Shown here: in pieces, positions 54,445 through 64,000 of the stretch
How the letters are laid out: each line of letters begins with the position of its first letter
Numbering within the stretch: position 1 is the stretch's first letter
Origin: Melieria omissa
Lineage: Eukaryota > Arthropoda > Insecta > Diptera > Ulidiidae
NCBI GenBank assembly: GCA_963971225.1
Contig: OZ020269.1
Span: forward strand, 15,560,421 to 15,624,420
Direction: 5' to 3'
Length of the DNA: 64,000 nucleotides
The notes under the pieces: generated by a model
The model's input: the letters and a program-made list of their open reading frames with translations, nothing else
Told to the model about the DNA's origin: nothing
Databases searched by the model: none
Program-made: the position numbers and the translations under genes

Positions 54445-56280
54445 TTTATGTTGTTGCTGGTTGTTGTCATTTGGGAAATTTTTGCCAGGTTTCTTTGACT
54501 TTGGTCGAAGCGTAGTTGTGCTTGGTTGCCTACGAGTAGATAATGCAAGTAGATAACTTGTCTCTGATTATGAAAACTAATGAGAACATTCAAGAATAGA
54601 AAACTGTAAACTGTAATAGAAAACTGTATGGAAAACAGACTTCTGTAAGTTTCAGTTTTTCAATTCCAAAAAAACGAACACTGTTTGCTATGAGCTACTT
54701 TTACCATTTGATGTATCTGTAATTTTCTACATCTTCAATCCTTTCAACATGTTATCTACATAATTAAAAACCTCATATTTTTGCAATTTTTCCACACTAC
54801 TTTTCTTCCACTTGCAAAAAACGAACACTTTTTGCTATGAACTACTTTTACCATTTGATGTACTACTACAACTACAATATTTGTAATTTTCTACCTAATC
54901 TTCTACCCCTACAACATGTTATCTACATAGCTGAAAAACCTCATAATTTTTAAATTTTTCTTCACTACTTTTGTTCCACTTCCAAAAAAAGAATGAACTA
55001 CCTTCAAGATTTGATGGTCTATATGGATTATATTATTGATGGACTATATTTTTATCTTTAATTTTCTACATCTTCTACCCCTACAACATGTTATCTACAT
55101 ACTTTAAAAATCTCGTAATTTTGCATTTTTTCTACACTACTTTTGTTCCACTTGAAGATACTAATTTAGTCTTCGTTCTCTTGCTTGGCGGTGAAAGTCA
55201 AATTATTATTAATTTTTTTTTTTTGCCAAAACCAAATTTTTTGCACAACCAATGTGTTAAAATACACACAAATTTTTACCATACATTTTTTTGTCTACCA
55301 ATTGGTAATAACCATAATTTGTGTTTGGTATTTAAATTTTGATTGCATAGTGTGAGTACTTGTCGGTTAATGGATTGTAAAAAAAAGTTGTATATGAAAA
55401 ATGTGTCTGTTGGGACAAAAATGCGCAAAATGTGTTGAAATTTGTTCATAACAAAAAATTTTTTCGATAACAGCGCAAATATGCAATGACAGTACAGTGA
55501 ACCTGAAAATGTCTGAGTGCTACGCTTTGATGATTTTTCATAAAAAAAAGCCCTCCTACTGCTGATAATTATCAGCAAAAAAAATTATAATTTTTGAACA
55601 AAAAATTGCAAACTTGAGTGCTAAGTTTTTACTATCACAAGTTATTTTTACACCATTTCATCATTCAAATATTGGGTATATAAATGTGTTTTAAGGGATT
55701 TAAAAAATATGGCGTAGTTTAGGTTTAGGAAATGGGTTTAGGAAATGACTGTATATATCTTATTCTACACATAGGCCAAGAAGCACGTCCGTTGTAAAGC
55801 CATATGCCGATTTTTCTACTTATTTACTTTGTCTGAACCTGAACAGTTCTTTAACATCTACGTAGTATGTCTCCCCAAGAACTCGTTAAAATATTTGTCC
55901 TATTGTTTGTAGCCTTCTGCTGATCGCTGGCCGGTGGCAGAGGAGATGCTGTACCCTTCTTTTCTCTTCTGCTCACTTACGGACTACTGCAATCATCGCT
56001 TCGGTTGACACTAAGCCTGATGGCCTGTGATGTAATTAGCCATTGTCCAATGAGAGTCCTTGTGAGTTAGAAATCTCAGTCCTTTTAAGACCCAGACCAG
56101 GTACTGGCGTAGTTAGCATTTCATTACATAGGACCATCTTGTAGCTTTTCATGTTAAAGTTTCATCGTTTGCCTCTAAAAATCAGTATGTTTCATTTCGG
56201 AGAAGTCCAACTACAACAACATATTTTCCTTGTACTCCTACTATGTCAATCTTTGTGCCTACAAAACTCAATTTAGCAGA
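54445..56280. other. AT-rich spacer with local repeats
   Basis: Between 54650 and 55150 a unit containing ACTTTTxTTCCACTTxCAAAAA, TTTTACCATTTGATG and CTACxACATGTTATCTACAT is repeated about three times in worn form. No gene is supportable. Confidence 0.5.
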
Positions 56281-56282
56281 AG

Positions 56283-56960
56283 GTAGGTAGGTGTGGCTGC
56301 CCAAGAGAAGCACACTTAGTCCATGATGGCCCATTGTGTTTCAAAATGCGGTCAAGCAAAAACTGCTCACTCATTGAACCAATTGGAGTTTCTTACGAAG
56401 CTTAGTAGACAGCGAATGGTGTTATAGACAAGATCACTTAGACTACCGAAGAAGAACTTGCCTAGATAGGTCATCCTTCTTCTCAATAAAGATATGTCAT
56501 CCATCTTCCTCGTCTATGCAGCTGCGACAGAGGACGTTTGAAAACAGCCCTTTTTTCCTGGGTACCAACTAAGCAAGAACTGCTCACTCATTGAACCAAT
56601 TGGAGTTTCTTACGAAGCTTAGTAGATAGCGAATGGGCTTATCGACAAGATCTCTTTTCTCTTCTAGGAGAAAGAAGAAGTTGCCCAGATAGGTCATCCT
56701 TCTTCTCAATAAAGATATGTCATCCTTCTTCCTCGTCCATGCAGCTGCGACAGAGGACGTTTGAAAACAGCCCCAGCCTTTTTTCCTGGGTACCAACTAA
56801 GCAGTTAAAACGCCGATTATGGTTCTGATCTGGGCTCTAGCCCCAGTGTTTTTGCGTGGATGCCAACTAAGTAGTGACCCGTGAGAACACCGATCATGGT
56901 TCTGATCTGGGCTCTGTTTAGTGAGAGGAGTTCATTAGAACGTCGAAGGTTGGTGTATAT
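56283..56960 (-). repeat. Non-LTR retrotransposon 3' region, partly duplicated
   Basis: Shares long stretches with 14680-15020 (CTCACTCATTGAAxCAATTG, TTCTTACGAAGCTTAGTAGA, CTGCGACAGA). A block of about 210 bp is present twice here (about 56365-56565 and 56581-56790). The minus strand encodes scraps such as LVGTQEKRLGLF with a CRSC motif, like the C-terminal domain of RNase H-bearing non-LTR elements. Confidence 0.65.
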
Positions 56961-57308
56961 GTAGACCTTGTATGGTTACGAGGCTCACAGAGTGAGACCA
57001 AATGCTATAAGGGGTAACGCTGATATTTTTGAACAATAACATATGGTGCACAAAATGTCAATGAATTTTTGGAGTTGCTTCAATGGGATATTTTACCCCA
57101 TCCGCCGTATTCATCAGACATTGTTCCTTCCGACTATCACTTGCAGTCTATGGCACATAGCTCTTTCTATTTCATCAAGAAGCCTAAAAGTGGGTCCATT
57201 CTTTGATGGCCTCACAAGACGAAAATTTATTTTAATGCCAAATGCTATTGTTCCCTAAAAGATGAGCAAAGTCGTATCTAATGGTGGGACAGTTTATTGA
57301 ATAAACTA

Positions 57309-58189
57309 TCAGTGTACAACTTTGCTTCCGCCGTTTTTTTTCCAAAATTAAAAGCTTTATTGCGAAAAAGTGCTTACAGATGTATTATTCAAAGTATTGT
57401 CCGTCGCTAGCGACAACTTTCTCCCATCTTTCCGGCAATTTTCGGATCCCGGCTCGAAAAAAGGAGTCCTCTTTTGACGCTATCCATGAACCAATCCATT
57501 TTTCCAATTCTTCGAAGGATTGAAAATGTTGATCTGCCAGGCCGTGTGCCATCGAACGGAATAGGTGGAAGTCAGAAGGGGCGACATCTGGGGAATACGG
57601 CGGGTGGGGCAAGACTTCCGATTTCAGCGTTTCCAGGTACTTTTTGACCACTTTTGCTCGATGTCCCTCGGTTTCAACTCGTACGGCACCCAGTTTCCTT
57701 CTTTCTGAATCATGCCCAGGGCCTTGAGACGTTTTGAAATGGCTTGCTGACTCACTCCCAACGATTCGGCAAGCTCTTCTTGGGTTTGGCACGAATCTTC
57801 ATCAAGCAATGCTTCTAGTTGTTCATCTTTGAAAGTTTTTTCTCTTCCACCACCATGTTTGTCTTCGACATCGAAATCACCATTTTTAAAACGTTGAAAC
57901 CACTCCCGACACGTTCTGAGAGCATTCGATGCGCTTCAGCTGCATTTTTTTTCGAATTGTAACAGAAAAGTAAAACTTCCCGCAAATAGCGAGAATTGGG
58001 CACATAAACGGACATTTTCGAGCGTGAATAATACGAAAACAAGAACAACTGTCACTGAAACGGCGATGACAATTCGTTAGGCACTGTCCACACTCACTTT
58101 AAAGGCATTACCATCTATGTATTTCAACCAGCCTCAGCCGGTACAGCCACCTATCGGAAAACGGCGGAAGCAAAGTTGTACACACCTGA
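57309..58189 (-). mobile_element. Internally deleted mariner element
   Basis: Termini: left TCAGTGTACAACTTTGCTTC, and right, reversed, TCAGGTGTGTACAACTTTGC, the two aligning through CTTCCGCCGTTTT with a 3-base gap in the left end. TA flanks (57307-57308, 58190-58191). The start TCAGGTGT resembles mauritiana-subfamily mariners. Interior is a broken transposase. Length 881 bp against about 1.3 kb for full mariners. Confidence 0.9.
57385..58015 (-). pseudogene. mariner transposase remnant
   Basis: N-terminal part from MSVYVPNSRYLREVLLFCYN; then, after a frameshift near 57930, the second helix-turn-helix SCQTQEELAESLGVSQQAIS and GNWVPYELKPRDIE. At that point about 150 residues are missing, including the first two catalytic aspartates. 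The frame then resumes at VVKKYLETLKSEVLPHPPYS and SPDVAPSDFHLFRSM (third Asp region) and ends WEKVVASDGQYFE. Cannot make active transposase. Confidence 0.9.
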
Positions 58190-58795
58190 TACGTTCTACC
58201 AATTTCTTTGAAGAAAGCTTCAAAGTTGGATCAATAAAACACTCAAGACTTTTTGTATTAGAATCACATATATTGCACACTAACTACAAAAGAGTCCCAA
58301 CTCAAGAATGTGAAATTTTTAGTAAAGGCAAAAGTCTCGTTATCCTGCAGAGGCAACGCATTTAACATAAAAACAGACATACAGTATTTTTACAGTTAAA
58401 GATGATAGAGTGAGTTAGAGTTGAGGAATGAAGTTTTTGAAGTAGTCAGAGATGTGTGCTGTGTATTGATTTATGGAAATAAGTCGGTTTTGGAAAATTT
58501 GGAGTTGTGTCTCTTTTGTGTTTAATGTGAAGCATTCGGAAAATATTTTGTGACAACCCTAAAATTTGACATTTGTCTTTATAATCAAATCAAATAAATA
58601 AAAAATAATAAATATATTACAAAAAATCATAAATAAATAATAAATACATAAATAAAAAAATTCAAATTCAAAAACTCAATTCGAATCACATTCATGTTAC
58701 TTTATTTCTCTTAAAACATAAATTCAATTTATATTTTTATTCAATTTTTATTTTAAGAGAAATAAAGTATGAATTTGATTTGAATTGTTTATGTA

Positions 58796-59705
58796 TAGGG
58801 TTTTCCAAGAAGAGGTGTTATTTTGAATCACCCGGTATTTCGGTAGCTGTCACCTCTGAAGCTTTTATTCTTTGACATTTGACAAGTAGAAACTACGACA
58901 TTACTAAAAATGGAACGATGCACGCTTCTACAACGCATTGAAATTATTAAAATTCACTAAAAAAATGGTGAAAATCTTGCAGTCACAGTTCGCAAAACTA
59001 AAGCATTTTTAAGTCGTCGTGAAGCACCTTGTCGGACCGCAATACAGAAATTGGTGGAAAAATTCGAGCTGTTGGGACAAGTTAGTGATGTGAAGAATAA
59101 AACCCGTGCACGTCGCTCAAGAACAACTGAGAATATTGCTGCTGTAGCCCAAAGTGTTGAAGAAAACCCAGGTTTGTCGATTCCTCGTCGTTCTTTGGAA
59201 TTGGGCATTCCAAAAACGTCATTACACCGTATTTTGCATAAAGACTTGGGTCTTAAGGCTTATAAAGTTCAGTTAACAAAAGAACTCAAGCCGACCGATC
59301 ATCAACAATGTCGTGTCTTTGCTGATTGGGTCCTCTGGGTGTTATCTCTTGAAGAGGTGATCACAATTGGCCACCGAGATCTTGTGATTTAACACCTTGC
59401 GACTTCTTCCTTTGGATTCACGTGAAAGATAAGGTGTACGCCAACAGCCCAGCTTCGATTCAAGACCTCAAAGATAGAATTCGTGAGGCTATCGAGGACA
59501 TAGGGCAGCCACTTTGCGATTTGGTTATGGAAATTTTCATGAAAAGGATATGGTCCTGTAAGCGTGGTCGTGGTGGCCATTTGGCTGATGTTGTTTTTCA
59601 TTATTAACGGCATACCGTCCTCTTTATTATGAAATAAACATCCGATCATTTATCTCAAAAATTTTCTTTGAATACCAAAATAACACCTCTTGTTGGAAAA
59701 CCCTA
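58796..59705 (+). mobile_element. Internally deleted Tc1/mariner-superfamily element
   Basis: Inverted ends AGGGTTTTCCAAGAAGAGGT and AGGGTTTTCCAACAAGAGGT (reversed right end), 28 of 29 positions alike, continuing to TGTTATTTTG. TA on both sides (58794-58795, 59706-59707). Holds a broken transposase in the plus orientation. Confidence 0.88.
58910..59607 (+). pseudogene. Tc1/mariner-type transposase remnant
   Basis: Starts ATG 58910 (MERCTLLQRIEIIKIH) and meets an in-frame TAA at 58958-58960. It continues with a helix-turn-helix region (REAPCRTAIQKLVEKFELLG) and SLELGIPKTSLHRILHKDLG. The frame reaches FADWVLWV and then jumps, through a large deletion near 59340-59370, to the PPRSCDLTP-type block in another frame. 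It ends with the C-terminal SIQDLKDRIREAIEDIGQPL. The central catalytic domain is missing. Confidence 0.85.
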
Positions 59706-59829
59706 TATTATTTTGCTTTATTATATTTATTATTTTTTATTTATTTGATTTATAAAAAACGATTTTAAATTGAATTTATATTTTAAGAGAAATAAAGTAG
59801 CATGAATTTGATTTGAATTGAATTTATTA

Positions 59830-61540
59830 AATTCTGTTCCACATTCTCCACTTCCAAAATATCGTTGCATCGATTCGAAAATGAATGATGGCACTTTGTT
59901 CGAAACTTATGCATATGCAATATGGCCCCGAGGCCCTTTGAGCTTTAACTAAGCTAAAGCAAAAATAACCAAACATTGCTTTTTGATTTATGCCATGATT
60001 TGACCATAACACTCGCCGGCAAGCAAACAAATGTGCATATGCCGAGCTCAATCAGCTCAAAGTGTTCATCAGTGTTTGGCCCATGAAAAGGGCGCGCATG
60101 CGCTGAACTGAACCGGACCGCAGGAGTGAGACCTGAACGCACGCATTTTTCACAATTTGCAGATTGATACGTGATGGAATTTGGCTGTGATATATGAGAG
60201 ATTTCCTGTACGCTGAGCAGCGCACCAACGTGCAACGGCAACGGAGATTTGCAGCATGATCGCTGGTTAATCATTGGTTTGCCAACCATAACAACAACAA
60301 CAACAGCACAACACAGTAACAGCAGCAACAACGGCAGCAAGAGTTATTGATGCAGTTTGAACTTTGGCAATGGCGTTGGAGCGAAACGGAACGTCACTTG
60401 GTTTTTGTGTTGTTGTTGTGTTGGGCATTGCGGATTGGGGGGCTGTGCGCAGCGGCCATCACGTACGCGGCTATCAATCGTCCACTGTCATAGGGCTGAT
60501 GGCTAATGATAGGTGTGGGTATGCGCACAAGCGCAGAATGTGCTTGTGGGATTTCTTGAATTCGGGCTCGCGTACACACAGTCACAGCACAAACGGAGCA
60601 ACGGGGAAACGGCAGCGGGCCATAGCGAAAATTAACAGGCTTCCTCCATTGTGATGCATTGCTTTTATTATAGTTTTTGTTTGCTGCTGTTGCGGTGTCT
60701 GTGTTTGTGACTTTTGGCGGCGATAGTTTAATTGCCGAATTTTTGTTCTACTGTTTTTATTCTGTCTGGCGGCTGAGCTGTTTTGGACTTTTTCCGATTT
60801 CCCGCCTCGCCCTCAGTCAGTTTTCATTCGTTGCGTCCATTAGGGTTTCGCGTGCCGGCCACCCATCTGCATTTTCATGCGAAATTGGTTTCTCACATTG
60901 GCGCCGAAATTGCAGCCAATTGCAAAAAGTTTTGCTTTTGCCAATTTCTAATTTAAATTCCGCCACTGCGCAGCGCAAGTGTGAGGTGTTGGCAAGTGTT
61001 TGTTGCACAGTTTTCCTGCTTGCCGGATTTAATGTCTGCTGATTTAATGTTGGCGAGCGTGTTTCGAAAAGGGTGAAAAACGAGAAAATTTGTGTTTCCG
61101 GCATAGAGAAAATTTTACATTTCACTATCGGCATGAGTCGGTTTATATGTGTGTGTGTGTGTTTGTGCTGGTGTGGGTGTAAGTGGGCAGCATTTCCTTT
61201 CGTGGGCTGCTTTCGTACCTAAAAAAAACAAACAGCCCACAAATGTTTGTATTTTTGGCATATTGAGTTAACTTCGGTTGAACATGCAAACGTTTTGCAA
61301 CTTTTTTAGTGCCAAAAACTGTATTTTGCATGTTTCTTTGGGCATTTTTTTAACGATCTAGAACTTTTGTTGAAATGTGTTTGAAGTAAGTTTGTGGTCT
61401 AGGAAATTTAATGAGAATTATTTGGTTGATTTTTTTGGCATTTATTATAGTCAAAAGTTGAAAATGATATGAAACAGAAATGATTTCACTGTTATCACCA
61501 ATAATAGTTGTTAAAGAAGGATTAATTTTTTGTTACATGC
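59830..61540. other. Spacer, moderate GC, no recognisable gene
   Basis: Contains CAACAA/CAGCAA runs (60290-60335), (GT)n near 61148-61162, and non-repetitive sequence from 60340 to 61050 with open frames of up to 121 codons but no domain signal. Could be upstream regulatory DNA of a gene beyond the window. Confidence 0.35.
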
Positions 61541-61543
61541 CTA

Positions 61544-62270
61544 CGGTAGCTGTCTGAAAAGTTTCCGACCTCAACATGAAGATGACAGTTGCAATCATCA
61601 ATAAATTTAAGGCACCTGTTTGCGCCTCTTTTGAAAGTTACTTACCAAAATTTCATCCATTTTGGAGGAACAGTTTTTGTTTGACAATGGTTTAAGTAAG
61701 TCAACGTGAGTGGTTTTGTGAAAAGGGGAACAAATTAAGTATAGAGCAGTTAAAAAGATTGGTCTTTTGAAAGGAAAATAACAGACTAGTTTGATGCTGT
61801 GTACAGGGTCTCTGTATTATCATTTAACTCTGCGTTAGTCAAGTGAAAATTGTAACCTATGAACCTATTTTGAGCAGCCGAATTTAAAGTGTCCCGCTTG
61901 AGAGACCATGAACCTTGGGGACGTCCTTAAACTGCCACCACTGACAGTAACACAGCTAACGTTGTATGGTGCTGGACAAGCATTGAATTAAAGTAAGAAA
62001 GATAGATAGAATGAGTCCAAAGAATTTTTCTGTCATATATTGAATCATGATTAAGGTATGGAAAAGCTGTTCGCGACTTGTGTGAAACATTTCCTTTTGT
62101 TAGACCAAAAAAGTGCTTGAATTAATATTTCCAACGCTTTGTTAGTGCAATTAAGAAGCAACAGATCAGTATTGGGAGACTTAAAAGGCGGTTATCTAGT
62201 AATATAAAATAATTTAAAGAAAAAATGTCTTGTATCTTTGTGTGGACGGAAACTTTTCAGACGATTTCCG
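61544..62270 (+). mobile_element. TA-flanked inverted-repeat element, about 0.73 kb
   Basis: Ends CGGTAGCTGTCTGAAAAGTT and, reversed, CGGAAATCGTCTGAAAAGTT, matching on through TCCG. TA on both sides (61542-61543, 62271-62272). The interior has many stops; a transposase origin is possible but not shown. Tc1/mariner superfamily by termini and target. Confidence 0.7.
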
Positions 62271-62689
62271 TAAATACGTCATTGGTCAACCCTACAAAAT
62301 TTGCCATCAAAATATTTTTAAGCTGTTCTTATAAAAAATCAAATAATATAAAAATACTAAATATAGATTTTAAGACTCATTAACTAAAATAATTTACTTT
62401 GTTTGAATTATTTATTTTATTTGAATAAAAAAAAACTTACAATTAGTTGAAATAAATAATTGATAAAAATAAATTATGAAATAATTTCTTAAAGACATTT
62501 TTCCTTACATCCAGAGATCCATAAGTTTTAAGAATATTTGATAATAATTTGAAAAAATAATTGGTGCAAAATGTAATAAAATAAGAGAACAATTTCATGG
62601 TTTATGAACTTTAACTATTTGTACGTTCCACTGTAAGCAATAATTAATAGAAACTTCATTACATTACGTTCAGATTACAATTATGAATT

Positions 62690-64000
62690 ATTTCATCAAT
62701 GAATGAGTACTAAAATGTAATGAAATGAATTATATGTGAAATGCATGAATTATGAAATGTAATAAAAGTAATGAATAGGTAAATGTAACGAAAGAAATGA
62801 TGAATGAAAGAAAATGAAGTTAATGTCTAATGAAATGTAATGAAATAAACGATAAATGTAATGTAATGATTTAATGAAATGAAATGAGATGAATGAAGAA
62901 TTCAATATAATGAAATGAATTATGAATGAAACAAATGATGAAAGAAATGAATGTCTAATGAAATGTAATTAAATGAATTTTGAATGAAATGTAATGATTT
63001 AATGAAATGAAATTAATGAAGAATTCAATGTAATGAAATGAATTATGAATGAAAAAAATTATGAAAAAAATGAATGTCTAATGAAATGTAATGAAATGAA
63101 TGATACGTGAAATGAATGAAAAATGAAATGTAATGAAATTAGTGATAAAAGAATGAAATTAATGATGAATGTAATTAATGTCTAATGAAATGTAATGAAA
63201 TAAATTTTGAATGAAATGTAATGATTTAATGAAATGAAATGAATGAAGAAGTAATTGTAATGAAATGAATTATGAATGAAATAAATTATGAAAAAAATGA
63301 ATGTCTAATGAAATGATACGTGAAATGAATGAACAATGAAATGTAAGGAAATTAGTGATAAAAGAAATGAAATGAATGATGAAATGAATTATGAATGAAA
63401 TGTAATGATTTAGTGAAATGAAATTAATAAATGAAATGAATGTCTAATGAAATGTAATGAAATAAATTATGAATGAAATGTAATGATTTAATGAAATTAA
63501 GTGAAAATATAATTCAATGTAATGAAATGAATTATAATTGAAATAAATGATGAAAAAGATGAAATGTAATGAAATTAATGATAACAAATGAAATGAATGA
63601 GCAATGAAATGTAATGAAGTTAATGATAAAACAAATGAAATGAATGAAATTAATATTTAATGAAATGTAATGAAATAAATTAATAATGAAATGAATTATG
63701 AGTGTAATAAATGATCAAAGAAAGACATTCATTTCTGAAATGTAATGAAATGAATGATACGTGAAATGAATGAACAATGAAATGTTATGAAATTAATGAT
63801 AAAAAAAATGAATGATGAATGAAATGAATGAATAATGAAATAAATGAATAATAAAATGAATGAATAAGTAAATTTAATCAAATAAGTGATGAATGAACTG
63901 AATGAATAATTAAGTGTGATGAAATTAATGATGAATGAATTGAATGTCTAATGAAATATAATGAAATGAATGGTAATTCAAATGAAATTTAATGAAATAA
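62690..64000. repeat. Degenerate pentanucleotide satellite (ATGAA-type) with higher-order period
   Basis: About 1.3 kb to the window edge, made of ATGAA/TGAAATGAATG words. The marker AATGTCTAATGAAATG recurs at 62822, 62950, 63073, 63177, 63300 and 63439 (spacing 104-139 bp), so longer blocks have been copied. Non-coding. Confidence 0.9.

Larger units (their letters stand above)
58661..59826. mobile_element. AT-rich fold-back repeat hosting a mariner-type element
   Basis: Left arm (about 58661-58735, with CATGTTACTTTATTTCTCTT) is the reverse complement of the right arm (about 59764-59826, with AAGAGAAATAAAGTAGCATG). A further direct copy of the right-arm sequence lies at 58741-58788, just before the mariner-type insertion. 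Confidence 0.6.

Noticed and set aside
60364..61042. Open frames of 96 and 121 codons
   Set aside because: No motif; possible promoter or UTR DNA of a gene outside the window, but nothing to support coding.

Overview
The window is nuclear DNA of an insect, most likely a higher (schizophoran) fly. The genes have a dipteran layout: a long upstream intron plus introns of 65-110 bp, AT-rich spacers, many CAA/GTT runs, and a dense mix of mariner, hAT, piggyBac-type, Ty3/gypsy, BEL and RNase H-bearing non-LTR element fragments. A tephritid fruit fly is a reasonable guess, but the sequence alone does not prove it.

Host genes are few. At the left edge is the 3' end of an unidentified plus-strand gene (1-114). 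Next, on the minus strand (927-9018), is a homologue of myelin regulatory factor (Myrf). Seven exons can be placed with consistent splice phases. The exons encode an acidic N-terminus, an Ndt80-like DNA-binding domain, a self-cleaving chaperone (ICA/S74) domain with its Ser-Lys dyad, a membrane segment and a lumenal C-terminus. A second minus-strand gene (26257-28333) is the RPAP3/spaghetti co-chaperone: seven exons, TPR repeats and an RPAP3_C domain. Three tRNA-Phe(GAA) genes lie at 37.6, 38.4 and 43.4 kb; the first has a base change at the universally conserved T-loop C56. One isolated open exon-like segment at 25.6 kb is not assigned.

The rest is intronic and intergenic DNA loaded with repeats. 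From 6 to 23 kb there are several inverted-repeat elements (hAT-type with 8-bp target duplications, TTAA-flanked, TA-flanked), degenerate retroelement 3' ends and local duplications. From 29.5 to 31.7 kb a non-LTR element is interrupted by a BEL/Pao fragment. From 35.7 to 36.9 kb and from 62.7 kb to the end lie two degenerate pentanucleotide satellites. From 44.7 to 46.9 kb are retroelement remains, including a minisatellite built from retroelement coding sequence. A complete Ty3/gypsy-type element with LTRs that read as identical occupies 49318-54440. Two internally deleted mariner-type elements lie at 57.3-59.7 kb.

The most interesting object is at 39689-42124. It is a compact element of about 2.0 kb (after removing a nested solo LTR) with terminal inverted repeats beginning ACACTGGTwAACA and a 7-bp target duplication AATCAAT. 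It sits inside a local tandem array that shows what the empty site looked like. It carries one decayed gene for a protein family that I know only as multi-copy, uncharacterised arthropod proteins. The layout argues that this family is transposon-encoded, possibly by a transposase class not yet described.
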